From NCBI GenBank assembly GCA_030041215.1, contig JASHOH010000109.1, positions 1 through 54,010 of the forward strand: a stretch of DNA of 54,010 nucleotides, given 5' to 3'. Both the position numbers and the translations under genes were made by a program. The notes beneath the pieces are model-generated. The model had not been told where the DNA came from, did not search any database, and saw nothing but the letters and a program-made list of their open reading frames with translations. This stretch comes from Candidatus Sulfotelmatobacter sp. (GTDB taxonomy: Bacteria; Acidobacteriota; Terriglobia; Terriglobales; Acidobacteriaceae). Below are positions 36,338-45,251 of the stretch, piece by piece (the first letter of the stretch is position 1; every line of letters starts with the position of its first letter).

Positions 36338-39300
36338 ATGGAGCTCTCCCGCAGAACCTTCCTCAAAGGCGCAGTTGTTGGCGGCGCAGGTTTTTCTCTT
36401 CTCGGCTTTGATCTCACTCCCGCGCAGGCCCAGCTCAAAGAACTCAAAATCGCGCGTGCTACGGAGACGCGATCGACCTGTCCCTACTGCGCGGTAAGCT
36501 GCGGCGTCCTCATTTATACGATCGGCGACAAGGCCAAGAACGTCACGCCACAGGTGATTCACGTAGAGGGCGACCCGGATCATCCCATTAATCGCGGGAC
36601 CTTATGTCCCAAGGGCGCGTCTCTCGAGCAGGATATTCTGAATGAGCGCCGCTTGCTCAAGCCGCAGGTGCGGCGTCCCGGTGCGACAGACTGGCAGGAC
36701 ATTTCCTGGGACCAGGCCATCGACGAGATCGGCCACTGGATCAAGAAGACGCGGGACAACACATTCATCGAAAAAGATTCTCAGGGACGCACCGTCAACC
36801 GCTGCGAAAGCCTGGCCTGGATCGGTGGCTGCACCGACACTAACGAATTCAATTATCTGGTTGTAAAAACTATGAGGAGTATGGGCCTGACCTATGTTGA
36901 AAATCAGGCCCGTGTTTGACACGGCCCCACGGTCTCAAGTTTGGGACCAACATTTGGTAGAGGGGCCATGACCAATGGCTGGATCGACATCAGAAACACC
37001 GACATGATGCTGATCATGGGCGGTAATCCAGCCGAGAACCACCCCTGCGGCTTTAAGTGGGCCATCGAAGCCAAGCGCAATCGCAACGCGAAGCTGATCT
37101 CGGTCGACCCACGCTTCACACGCACATCGGCAACAGCTGACCTGTTCTGCCAGATTCGCGCGGGCAGCGATATTGCCTTCCTCGGCGGCATCATTAATTA
37201 CGCGATCCAGAACAACCGAATCGCACACGATTACCTGGTCAACTACACCAACGCTGCCTTCATCGTGAAGGAAGGTTTCAAGCTGCCGGAAGACGGCCTG
37301 TATTCTGGCTTTGATCCGCAAACCCAAACCTACGACCGGTCGACCTGGAACTATGAAGAAGGCAACGATTCAGGAGCAGTTGTTGCGGGCCACGCTGCCC
37401 CGCCGCCCGCGACTTCACTGCCGCCGGGAGCGCCTAAGCCTCTGCCGCCCCTGCCAGGAAAAGTCGGATACGATTTGACCCTCCAGCACCCGCGTTGCGT
37501 CTTCCAGTTGTTGAAGCAGCAGTATTCGCGCTATACGCCTGAGGTGGTCGAGCGCATCACCGGCATTCCGAAAGATCAATTCCTCAAAGCCGCCGACATG
37601 TTCACATCTGTCCGCAAGGACGGTGACATGAAGAAAGTGGCAACGGTCATCTATGCAGTCGGCTGGACACAGCATAGTTACGGTACGCAGATCATCCGCA
37701 CGGCAGCAATTCTGCAGTTGGTGATGGGAAATGTCGGCCGGGCCGGAGGCGGCGTCAACGCCCTTCGTGGCCATTCCAACATTCAGGGCGCGACTGACAT
37801 GGGCGGCGTCTTCGACATCTGGCCCGGCTATCTGAAAGTTCCGAATCCGACCGATAGCGACCTTGCCACGTATCTCAAGCGCATCACTCCGACCGCATCG
37901 AAACCCGGACCTTGGGACTCATTCAACTACTGGTCGAACACGCCGAAGTTCGTCGTCTCGCAGTTGAAGTCATTTTTCGGCGACGCGGCCACGAAAGAAA
38001 ACGATTTCTGCTTCAACTGGATGCCCAAGGTTGACCGCAATTATTCCTGGGCCCAAATCTGGGACAACATGTACCGCGGTTCGGTGAAAGGTCTGCTCGC
38101 CTTCGGCATGAACGGCGTCTGCATCGGGCCCGATTCGCAGAAGAATATCGAAGCTCTCAAAAAAGCAGACTTCCTCGTCGTTGGTGAGATTTATCCCGAT
38201 GAAACCAGCGAATTCTGGCGCTCGCCCGGCATAACCGCCGACGAGATGAAGAACATCAAGACCACGGTCTATCGCCTGGCTTGCGCCGGCTTCGCCGAGA
38301 AAGATGGTTCGATGACCAACTCGGCGCGCTGGCTGCAATGGAAGTATGCCGCCGTTCCGACGCCCGGCGAGTGCCGGTTGGACCAGGACATCGTCGCGCA
38401 AATTTTCCTGAAGGTGCGCGAACTTTATCAGAAGGAAGGCGGCAAATTCCCTGACCCGATTGTGAAGCTGACCTGGGCGTACTCGGATGCGAAGCGTCCG
38501 CCACTCGCCGAGCTTCTGAAAGAATTGAACGGCAAGGCGCTCGCTGATCTTACCGATCCGAAGACGCAGGTCACGATCAAGAAGGGCCAACAACTTCCCG
38601 GCTTTGCATGGCTCAAAGATGACGGAACGACGGCTTGCGGCAACTGGATCTATTCCGGCTGCTGGACGGAAGCCGGAAATCAAACCGCGCGCAGGGAAAC
38701 TGGCGATCCGTCGAATCTGGGCGTGTATCAGAATTGGGCGTGGTCCTGGCCGGCCAATCGCCGCGTGCTGTATAACCGCGCCTCGTGCGATCCTTCAGGC
38801 AAGCCGTGGGATCCGTCGCGAAAACAGGTCTGGTGGAACGAAGGCGCGCAAACCTGGGCCGGCGTCGACGTCCCCGATTTCAAGCCCGACTCCGATCCGA
38901 AGGATCACATGGGCCCATTCATCATGAATCCCGAAGGCGTAGGCAGAATCTTCGGTCCTCTTGCGGCTTTTGCCGATGGACCGTTCCCCGAACATTACGA
39001 GCCCATCGAAAGCCTTGTGGTCAATGCGCTGCATCCGAATCAGTCGAACAATCCTGTGGTGAAAAAATTCAAGACGGATGCCGACAAGTACGCCGGCCCC
39101 AACGACGGCTATAACGTGATCTGCACCACGTACAGGCTGACCGAGCATTATCACTACTGGACGAAGAACAATCCCATGAACGTGCAGTTGATTCCGGAGC
39201 CGTTCATCGAGGTTCCGGTTGAGTTGGCGCAGGAATTAGGAATTAAAGGTAACGACAAGATCAAGGTGACGAGCATTCGCAGCTACTACATTGCCAAGGC

Positions 39301-39511
39301 GTTCGTGACCAAACGAATCAAGCCGATGATGGTCGATGGCAAAAAGGTCTACCAGATCGGCATTCCGATCCATCAGGGATATCGCGGAATTCAGGAGGAC
39401 GCCGGCCGCGACGCGCGCACAATTTTGAACCGGCTGACGCCAACAATCGTCGATCCGAATGCTTATACACCAGAATTCAAGGGATTTTTGGTGAAGGTGG
39501 AGAAAGTGTGA
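36338..39511 (+). CDS. fdnG: Formate dehydrogenase catalytic subunit, selenocysteine-containing (UGA readthrough)
   Basis: A 1057-residue product with an in-frame TGA at 36917-36919 decoded as selenocysteine 194. The frame before and after the TGA is the same (36338 and 36941 differ by a multiple of three). The sequence ENQARV-U-HGPTVSSLGPTFGRGAMTN matches the active site of the respiratory FdnG/FdoG subunits. N-terminus: twin-arginine signal LSRRTFLKGAVVGG, then the [4Fe-4S] site TCPYCAVSCGVLIYTIG...GTLCPKGAS. It binds bis-MGD molybdenum (or tungsten) cofactor and oxidises formate in the periplasm, passing electrons to FdnH. GGAGG lies seven bases before the ATG. Without recoding it would be called two truncated genes (193 and 856 residues). 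Confidence 0.95.
36917..36948 (+). promoter_or_regulatory. SECIS hairpin directing selenocysteine insertion at UGA 36917
   Basis: The UGA is followed after 11 bases by a six-base-pair stem GGTCTC (36931-36936) / GGGACC (36943-36948), one pair being U-G, closing a six-base loop AAGTTT with a central GU. This is the spacing and shape of bacterial SECIS elements in formate dehydrogenase mRNAs, which are bound by SelB. Confidence 0.85.
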
Positions 39512-39583
39512 AGAAGCTACTGGTTGCTAGCCTCCTAGCGGTTTTAGCTAATGGCTAGAAGCTGGCAGCTGAAAGCTGGTTTT

Positions 39584-40471
39584 ATGAGTGAGGCCACACT
39601 CGCAATTAAGAAGATCTCCGGCCACCCCGGCCCGGCGCCCGGCGCCAACGTCGAGCGGGACTATCAGGTCGCCAAGCTCATCGACACCACCACCTGCATC
39701 GGCTGCAAGGCTTGCGAAGTCGCCTGCCTGGAATGGAACGGCTACACCTTCACTGAAACTTTTTTCGACAACAGCTACCAGACCATGCCGGCGACCACAT
39801 GGAACTACTGGAACCTGATCAAGTTCAATGAGCATGAGCGGGAAGATGGCACGTTGCAACTGCTGATGCGCAAAGATCAGTGCATGCACTGCGCCGATCC
39901 CGGTTGCCTGGCTGCCTGCCCGGCCGACGGCGCCATCGTGCAATATACCAATGGCATTGTCGATTTTCAGCAGCAGAACTGCATCGGCTGCGGTTATTGC
40001 GTGAGCGGCTGCCCCTTCGATATTCCGAAATTCGACCCGACGACAAAAAAGATGTTCAAATGCACGCTGTGTGTTGATCGGGTCAGCGTGGGCCTCGAGC
40101 CAGCGTGTATCAAATCGTGTCCTACAGGCTGTCTGCACTTCGGCAGCAAAGAAGACATGAGCTATCTCGCCGAATCCCGCGCGAAACAGCTACGCGAGAA
40201 CTTCGGCTTCGAAAAAGCTGGGGTTTACGATCCTTCGGGCGTCGGCGGCACGGGCGTGATTTACGTTCTGCACGATGTGACCAATCCCGAAGCCTATGGC
40301 GGATTACCGAAGGACCCGCATATTCCCTGGGTCGTCCGTTTCTGGAAAGGCCCCGCCAAGTGGATCGGCAATCTAGCTATGCTCTTCGGCGTCATCGGCG
40401 TCACGATCCACTACTTCCGCTATGGCCCGAAGGAAATCCACCCCAGGCATGACAACGGAGGGAAATTGTGA
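39584..40471 (+). CDS. fdnH: Formate dehydrogenase iron-sulfur (beta) subunit
   Basis: 295 residues. The ATG at 39584 (MSEATLAIKKISGHPGP) is chosen over 39551. Four [4Fe-4S] cysteine groups are visible: CIGCKACEVACLEW, CMHCADPGCLAACPADG, CIGCGYCVSGCPFDIP and CTLCVDRVSVGLEPACIKSC. Near the C-terminus a hydrophobic helix, WIGNLAMLFGVIGVTIHYF, anchors it in the membrane next to the gamma subunit, as in FdnH/FdoH. It passes electrons from the molybdenum site to the cytochrome b subunit. It is 72 bases after fdnG and overlaps fdnI by four bases. Confidence 0.95.
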   Translation: MSEATLAIKKISGHPGPAPGANVERDYQVAKLIDTTTCIGCKACEVACLEWNGYTFTETFFDNSYQTMPATTWNYWNLIKFNEHEREDGTLQLLMRKDQCMHCADPGCLAACPADGAIVQYTNGIVDFQQQNCIGCGYCVSGCPFDIPKFDPTTKKMFKCTLCVDRVSVGLEPACIKSCPTGCLHFGSKEDMSYLAESRAKQLRENFGFEKAGVYDPSGVGGTGVIYVLHDVTNPEAYGGLPKDPHIPWVVRFWKGPAKWIGNLAMLFGVIGVTIHYFRYGPKEIHPRHDNGGKL

Positions 40472-41163
40472 GCTCCCACGTCATCTCAACTCCACGAACC
40501 ACTGGCGAGCCCGGTGAGCGCATTCTCCGCTATACCCTTACCGAACGCGTCAATCACTGGTTCGCCGCGCTGACTTACATCTATTGCCTGATCACCGGCC
40601 TCGCCTTCTGGTCGCCGTATATGTACTGGCTTGCGGCCATCGTAGGCGGCGGACCGACGGCGCGCTTCTGGCATCCATGGCTTGGCGTCGCCTTCACCGT
40701 GTCTGTGTTCTGGATGCACCAGATGTGGGACCGTGATATGCAGATCACCGATGCCGACCGGCGCTGGGCGAAGGTGATCAAACTCTACATCGAGAACGAT
40801 GACCAGAATCTTCCTCCCGAAGGCCGCTTCAATTATGGCCAGAAATTGTTTTTCTGGCTGATGTTTTACGGCATCATCCTGCTGCTGATTTCCGGAATCG
40901 GTCTCTGGTTCGTCGAAGATATCCCCTGGAGCCTGCGGTGGTTGCGCTATCTTTCGGTGACTGTTCACGTCATCGCCGCAATGGCCACCATCGCCGGGTT
41001 CATCATTCACATTTACATGGGCACAGCCATGGTGCGCGGGGGATTCACTTCGATTATTCGTGGAGAAGTGACAGCGGATTGGGCGAGGACTCACCACCGG
41101 CTGTGGCACGAGGAAGTCATGAGGCGCCAGCCGCCGCCAGGTGCAGTGGGTTCGCGCAAATAA
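40468..41163 (+). CDS. fdnI: Formate dehydrogenase cytochrome b (gamma) subunit
   Basis: 231 residues, starting at a GTG that overlaps the fdnH stop (GTGA). About four transmembrane helices: the first contains LTERVNHWFAALTYIYCLITGLAFW with a haem-binding histidine, others include FWHPWLGVAFTVSVFWMHQMW, LFFWLMFYGIILLLISGIGLWF and VTVHVIAAMATIAGFIIHIYMG, with histidines placed as in the two-haem FdnI family. It carries electrons to the quinone pool in the inner membrane. Together with fdnG and fdnH it makes a complete membrane-bound formate dehydrogenase. No quinone-reacting partner follows. Confidence 0.93.
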   Translation: MSSHVISTPRTTGEPGERILRYTLTERVNHWFAALTYIYCLITGLAFWSPYMYWLAAIVGGGPTARFWHPWLGVAFTVSVFWMHQMWDRDMQITDADRRWAKVIKLYIENDDQNLPPEGRFNYGQKLFFWLMFYGIILLLISGIGLWFVEDIPWSLRWLRYLSVTVHVIAAMATIAGFIIHIYMGTAMVRGGFTSIIRGEVTADWARTHHRLWHEEVMRRQPPPGAVGSRK

Positions 41164-41357
41164 ATCACAAAAGTTTACACGTATTGACGGCCAACCAGCA
41201 GGTCCCCTTTCTTTTGATCGTTCCCTGGCTGACGCGCGAACGCGGCACTGCATCCTAGAGACACAAGACGGTAATCTGGAGTAATCTAGTCGGAACGTTG
41301 TCCATCCCGCACAATTACAAATACCAGAAACCGTCCGTGAGTGTAGGAGATTTGGCA

Positions 41358-42431
41358 TTGCCTTCACAGTGCAAGTTTGTTCTCACCGTTATCGGTTTCG
41401 CCTTGGCTTGCACCTCACCTAGTGTGTCCCAGCTTCGGCGGCAGTGGCCGATTCCGGAATCTGCGCAAACGGTGCTCGGCGACAACGACGCCCCCGATCA
41501 ACCCTCGGGATGCATCAGCGGCGCAGTCGTCGATCAAAGTGGCGCCGTGGTCGCCGGAGCGCAGGTGTCTGTCACCAGAAACGGCCAATCCCTCAATCAG
41601 CAAGCCACCACTGGCGCCGACGGTCAGTTTTTCCTGGCCAATATTGCGCCCGGGACTTTTGATCTCACCATAACGGCTGCTGGTTTCTCGCCGGGTACGT
41701 ATTCGGGCGTTCTGCACTCAAAGGAAATCGACACAGTACCGCCAATTGTTCTGGTTGTGGCTTCTTCTACAACCGAGGTTTCGGTCGGGCTCTCGCGCGA
41801 GGAAATTGCAGAGGAACAGATCAAGGTGGAAGAGCAGCAGCGAGTCCTGGGCATAATCCCAAACTTTTACGTCAGCTACAATCCGCACGCGGTGCCGCTA
41901 ACGTCGAAGCAGAAATTCAGGCTTGCCGCAAGAACGGTGATCGATCCATTTACGTTTCTGATCGTCGCCGGTACCGCCGGGGTAGAGCAGTGGCAAAATC
42001 ACTTCATCGGGTATGGCCAAGGGACGGAAGGCTACGCCAAGCGATTCGGCGCCAACTATGCCGACACGGTGACTGGCACATTCATCGGCGGTGCTATATT
42101 GCCGGCAATCTTGAAGCAGGATCCGCGCTATTTCTACAAAGGAATTGGCAGCTTGCGCTCGCGGTTTTTCTACGCTGTGGCGATGTCGCTGGTCTGCAAG
42201 GGTGACAACGGACACTGGCAGCCAAACTATTCCGGCATTCTCGGCAGCCTGGCGGCGGGCGGTATTTCCAATCTGTACTATCCTGCGGCCGACCGCGACA
42301 GCGCCGCCTTGACCTTCGACAACACGGCTATTGGCATCGGATCCAACGCCATCAGCAATCTGCTCCAGGAATTCCTGATTCCCAAGTTGACGCCAAACAA
42401 GGCCCTGCGCCGCAGCCAAGCCCAGCAGTGA
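41358..42431 (+). CDS. Exported protein with carboxypeptidase-regulatory-like domain
   Basis: The TTG at 41358 is preferred: AGGAG sits eight bases upstream and the product begins LPSQCKFVLTVIGFALACTSPSVSQ, a signal peptide; the open frame extends back to a TTG at 41298. 357 residues. An Ig-like regulatory domain at about 45-135 (GCISGAVVDQSGAVVAGAQVSV, LANIAPGTFDLTITAAGFSPG) is followed by about 200 residues with the repeated glycine-rich pattern GTAGVEQWQNHFIGYGQGTEGYAKRF, FIGGAILPAILKQDPRYFYKG and NAISNLLQEFLIPKLTPN. I do not recognise the C-terminal family; it recurs in Acidobacteriota as an exported protein of unknown role. It has a short gap after fdnI, but no sign that it belongs to that operon. 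Confidence 0.72.
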   Translation: MPSQCKFVLTVIGFALACTSPSVSQLRRQWPIPESAQTVLGDNDAPDQPSGCISGAVVDQSGAVVAGAQVSVTRNGQSLNQQATTGADGQFFLANIAPGTFDLTITAAGFSPGTYSGVLHSKEIDTVPPIVLVVASSTTEVSVGLSREEIAEEQIKVEEQQRVLGIIPNFYVSYNPHAVPLTSKQKFRLAARTVIDPFTFLIVAGTAGVEQWQNHFIGYGQGTEGYAKRFGANYADTVTGTFIGGAILPAILKQDPRYFYKGIGSLRSRFFYAVAMSLVCKGDNGHWQPNYSGILGSLAAGGISNLYYPAADRDSAALTFDNTAIGIGSNAISNLLQEFLIPKLTPNKALRRSQAQQ

Positions 42432-42556
42432 CGGCGAGTGCTCCTTCATGTCCCTGGCGGTTTGCCAAAATCGCTTGTTCCCTTCGGCCAGTTTTGTTAA
42501 TCCGATAGGTACTTCGTGGCATCCAAGAGTGAAATAACGCTTCGCGAAGGTGGTGA

Positions 42557-44227
42557 ATGAAGGGACATATGCCTTCCCCTGTACGTTTCTGCTCGGTTGT
42601 TACTGTATTCATTCTTTTTCCAGCGCTTCTGTTCGCCGGTGTCGACAAGAATTTTCATGACGCACCCGACTCGGTCAAAGACACCGCGAATCCTTATGAA
42701 GGGCAGCCTGCCGCGATCGCTGCGGGCAAGCAGCTTTACGGGCGAAATTGTCTTTCGTGTCATGGCAAATCGGGGCAAGGTAGCGGAAATGTGCCATCAC
42801 TCGTCGATGGCAAGCTTGAATCGGCTGCGCCGGGCGAGGTTTTTTGGTTCATCACCAAGGGGGACAAAGACAACGGCATGCCCTCATGGGCACAATTGCC
42901 TGTAAGGCAGCGGTGGCAAATTGTCAGCTACGTTAAGTCGCTCGGTCTGCCTCAGACTACAAATCGCGTCGTGAGTGCTCTACCCGCTGATACCGGCGGA
43001 TCGACGATCAAAGCTCCCCCTCCGCAGCCGCCGTTTACCGACTTCCGCTACGAGCAGCCCGGAACAGTGCGCAAGATCACGGTCAACGATCTTCCCAAAC
43101 CTTATGCGACGCGCTCGGCAGATAATGGCCCTGATCTGGTCGCGCGGCCGGAGAACGCCTGGCCCAAAGCGCCAGCCGGATTTAAAGTCGAGCTCTACGC
43201 CACTGGACTCGACAATCCGCGCACGCTGCGCACCGCGCCCAACGGCGACATCTTTCTGACAGAAAGCCAATCAGGCGTAATTCGCGCCTTCCGTGGTCTT
43301 ACGCCCGACGGCAAGCCCGAACTCTCTGCCGTTTTTGCAACCGGGCTGAGGCGGCCTTATGGTTTGGCTTTTTATCCTCCCGGCCCGAACCCCAAGTGGC
43401 TTTATGTCGGCAGCACCGCCGAGGTGGTCCGATTTCCGTATCACAACGGCGATCTGAAAGCTACGGGTTCGTCGCAGCATGTCACGGATTTACCCAATAC
43501 CGGCGGCCACTGGACGCGCGCTGTTGCCTTCTCGCAGGATGGCAAGATGCTGTTCATTGCGGTCGGCTCGGCGTCCAACGTCGACGATCCCGACACTCAT
43601 CCCGACGAGAAGAATCGTGCCGACATTCTGGTATGCGACCCCAACAACTGCCAGCCAAAGGTGTACGCGTACGGCATCCGGAATGCCGGTGGCGGAATTG
43701 CGGTAAATCCTGATACCGGCGAGCTCTGGTGCTCGGTGAATGAGCGCGATGCTCTGGGTGACAATCTCGTTCCCGACTACATCACACGCGTGCAGGAAGG
43801 CGGATTTTATGGCTGGCCATGGTGGTATATCGGAGCGCACCAGGACCCACGGCACCAGGGAAAACATCCGGAGTTGAAAGATAAGGCAATCGTGCCGGAC
43901 GTGCTGCTACAGCCGCACAACGCGTCGTTGGAATTCACCTTCTACAGCGGCAGCCAATTTCCCGGCGAGTACAAGGGAGACATTTTTTCTTCCCAGCATG
44001 GCTCGTGGAACAAAACCGTGCGCGCGGGATACGAGGTCATTCGCGTTCCGTTACATCAGACCGGTCACGCCAGCGGAGAATATGAAGACTTTCTTACCGG
44101 CTTCGTTCTGCCGGACGGTAATGTCTGGGGAAGGCCTGTCGGCATCACTGTCGCCGCTGATGGGGCGCTGCTAGTGAGTGATGACGGTTCGAATTCGATC
44201 TGGCGAGTGAGCTACACTCAAAAATGA
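42557..44227 (+). CDS. Exported fusion of a cytochrome c domain and a PQQ-type sugar (sorbosone) dehydrogenase domain
   Basis: 556 residues. Signal segment CSVVTVFILFPALLFAG, then a short cytochrome c domain: GKQLYGRNCLSCHGKSGQG has the CxxCH haem site near residue 67, and GDKDNGMPSWAQLP supplies the likely methionine ligand. From about 200 a six-bladed propeller of the glucose/sorbosone dehydrogenase family: FKVELYATGLDNPRTLRTAPNGDIFLTES, YGLAFYPPGPNPKWLYVGSTAEVVRF, KMLFIAVGSASNVDD, VQEGGFYGWPWWYIG and VGITVAADGALLVSDDGSNSIWRV. Such fusions oxidise sugars with PQQ in the periplasm and pass electrons to the attached haem. The last housekeeping-type gene before the tRNA scar. Confidence 0.88.
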   Translation: MKGHMPSPVRFCSVVTVFILFPALLFAGVDKNFHDAPDSVKDTANPYEGQPAAIAAGKQLYGRNCLSCHGKSGQGSGNVPSLVDGKLESAAPGEVFWFITKGDKDNGMPSWAQLPVRQRWQIVSYVKSLGLPQTTNRVVSALPADTGGSTIKAPPPQPPFTDFRYEQPGTVRKITVNDLPKPYATRSADNGPDLVARPENAWPKAPAGFKVELYATGLDNPRTLRTAPNGDIFLTESQSGVIRAFRGLTPDGKPELSAVFATGLRRPYGLAFYPPGPNPKWLYVGSTAEVVRFPYHNGDLKATGSSQHVTDLPNTGGHWTRAVAFSQDGKMLFIAVGSASNVDDPDTHPDEKNRADILVCDPNNCQPKVYAYGIRNAGGGIAVNPDTGELWCSVNERDALGDNLVPDYITRVQEGGFYGWPWWYIGAHQDPRHQGKHPELKDKAIVPDVLLQPHNASLEFTFYSGSQFPGEYKGDIFSSQHGSWNKTVRAGYEVIRVPLHQTGHASGEYEDFLTGFVLPDGNVWGRPVGITVAADGALLVSDDGSNSIWRVSYTQK

Positions 44228-44263
44228 TTACGGGCGCGAGGGAATTCAGTTCGCAAGAGCAAA

Positions 44264-44308
44264 TGGTGGGCGCTATAGGATTCGAACCTATGACTTCCAC
44301 CGTGTGAA
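44264..44308 (-). tRNA. 3' fragment of a tRNA-Val(CAC) gene (probable attachment-site scar)
   Basis: Read on the minus strand, 44308-44264 gives TTCACACGGTGGAAGTC, then ATAGG-TTCGAAT-CCTAT (T-arm) and AGCGCCC-A-CCA (acceptor, discriminator, encoded CCA). It begins in the anticodon loop (TTCACAC, anticodon CAC for valine) and contains the 3' anticodon stem GGTGG, variable loop, T-arm and acceptor strand. The matching 5' half is absent upstream: the bases before it (TCTAGTCGAA) cannot pair with GGTGG. It is not a functional tRNA. Such 3' fragments are left when an element integrates into a tRNA gene. Confidence 0.82.
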
Positions 44309-44648
44309 TTCGACTAGAAACGGTAACTGCTGATTTTACAAACGCTCGGGGACTGCCAAAGTAACCAAAATCACCGCAAGGATACGGTTTCATCGGGAGC
44401 CGAATCGGGAGTTTTTTGCCGAGTTTTTGGCGCGATAAGCACGGATACAAAACGGGTGAATGTTTTCTGTGGAAAAGCGCCTTTCTCGGTGGAAAAGGGG
44501 ATTTTGACAACTCCAATCGGGAGTTGCTTCTTGTCTTGCGGTGCGGGTGCACACCTGCACTAGCGGTGACGAACGCCATACGAGCGCGTCAGTTCCCAGA
44601 ACCACGTCTAAACCACCTGCCATCGAGAATCGGCTACCATTTGCATCT

Positions 44649-44906
44649 ATGACGAACGAAGAACGTATGCAGCGAGAGGCGAATCTGATTGCTACGATCA
44701 GAGCAAAGCTCCCCGATTTCGCAAGAATGTGCGCGGATAACACAGAGGCGGTGATGCTTCACCAAGATGCCTTTGCTGCCGACTACCAAGAAGACGAGTA
44801 CATGCTACTCGGCATGGCAATCAAGTATGCCGGACTCCGGGGGAAAGAAGTGCATGTGATCGGAAAGAATCGGAGCAGTCTTGCCGAAGAAGAGAGAATT
44901 CACTGA
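44649..44906 (+). CDS. Small hypothetical protein
   Basis: 85 residues starting MTNEERMQREANLIATIRAKLP. The ATG at 44649 gives a more compact, better balanced product than the frame from 44541, whose first 36 residues look non-coding. It is charged and helical, with no signal peptide or cysteine pair. The stop is nine bases before the zinc-ribbon gene, suggesting one transcript. I do not recognise a family. Confidence 0.55.
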   Translation: MTNEERMQREANLIATIRAKLPDFARMCADNTEAVMLHQDAFAADYQEDEYMLLGMAIKYAGLRGKEVHVIGKNRSSLAEEERIH

Positions 44907-44915
44907 GCGAAGACG

Positions 44916-45185
44916 ATGAGTCCAACAACAGATGCTCCCACGATTACACCTGATCGCGAGCTTCACGAAGACAAGAACCGCGGCGAATCAGAGCCTCCGC
45001 GTATTCGCTGCCCGCTGTGCGGCTGGTCGCCTCGGAAGGAAGATCACTGGTTCTGCACCTGCGGATTCGAATGGAACACGTTCGACACGGGAGGAGTCTG
45101 CCCCGCATGCCTTCGCCAGTGGACTGAAACGCAGTGCCTGTCGTGCAGCCGATGGTCGCCGCATTCCGATTGGTACGCGCACTGA
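44916..45185 (+). CDS. Zinc-ribbon protein
   Basis: 89 residues. Four cysteine pairs or knuckles are visible: RCPLCGWSPRKEDHW, CTCGFEWNTFDTGGVCPACLRQW and TQCLSCSRWSPHSDWY. Two zinc ribbons are implied (CPLC with CTC, and CPAC with CLSC). The tail RWSPHSDWYAH reappears in a diverged copy at 46091. The family is found as a short stand-alone protein, and I cannot assign a function; zinc ribbons of this size often bind nucleic acid or protein partners. Confidence 0.72.
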   Translation: MSPTTDAPTITPDRELHEDKNRGESEPPRIRCPLCGWSPRKEDHWFCTCGFEWNTFDTGGVCPACLRQWTETQCLSCSRWSPHSDWYAH

Positions 45186-45251
45186 CTAGCTGCTTCCCCA
45201 AACGCAAGAAGGTTTGAACTAGAATCTGAACGCACCTGTATAAGGAGGAGG

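Noticed and set aside
36338-36919. Reading fdnG as two genes or a nonsense-mutated pseudogene
   Set aside because: Frame is continuous, the TGA is at the selenocysteine site and a SECIS-like hairpin follows.
44264-44330. A complete functional tRNA gene at 44264
   Set aside because: The 5' acceptor strand, D-arm and 5' anticodon stem are missing; only the 3' part is present.
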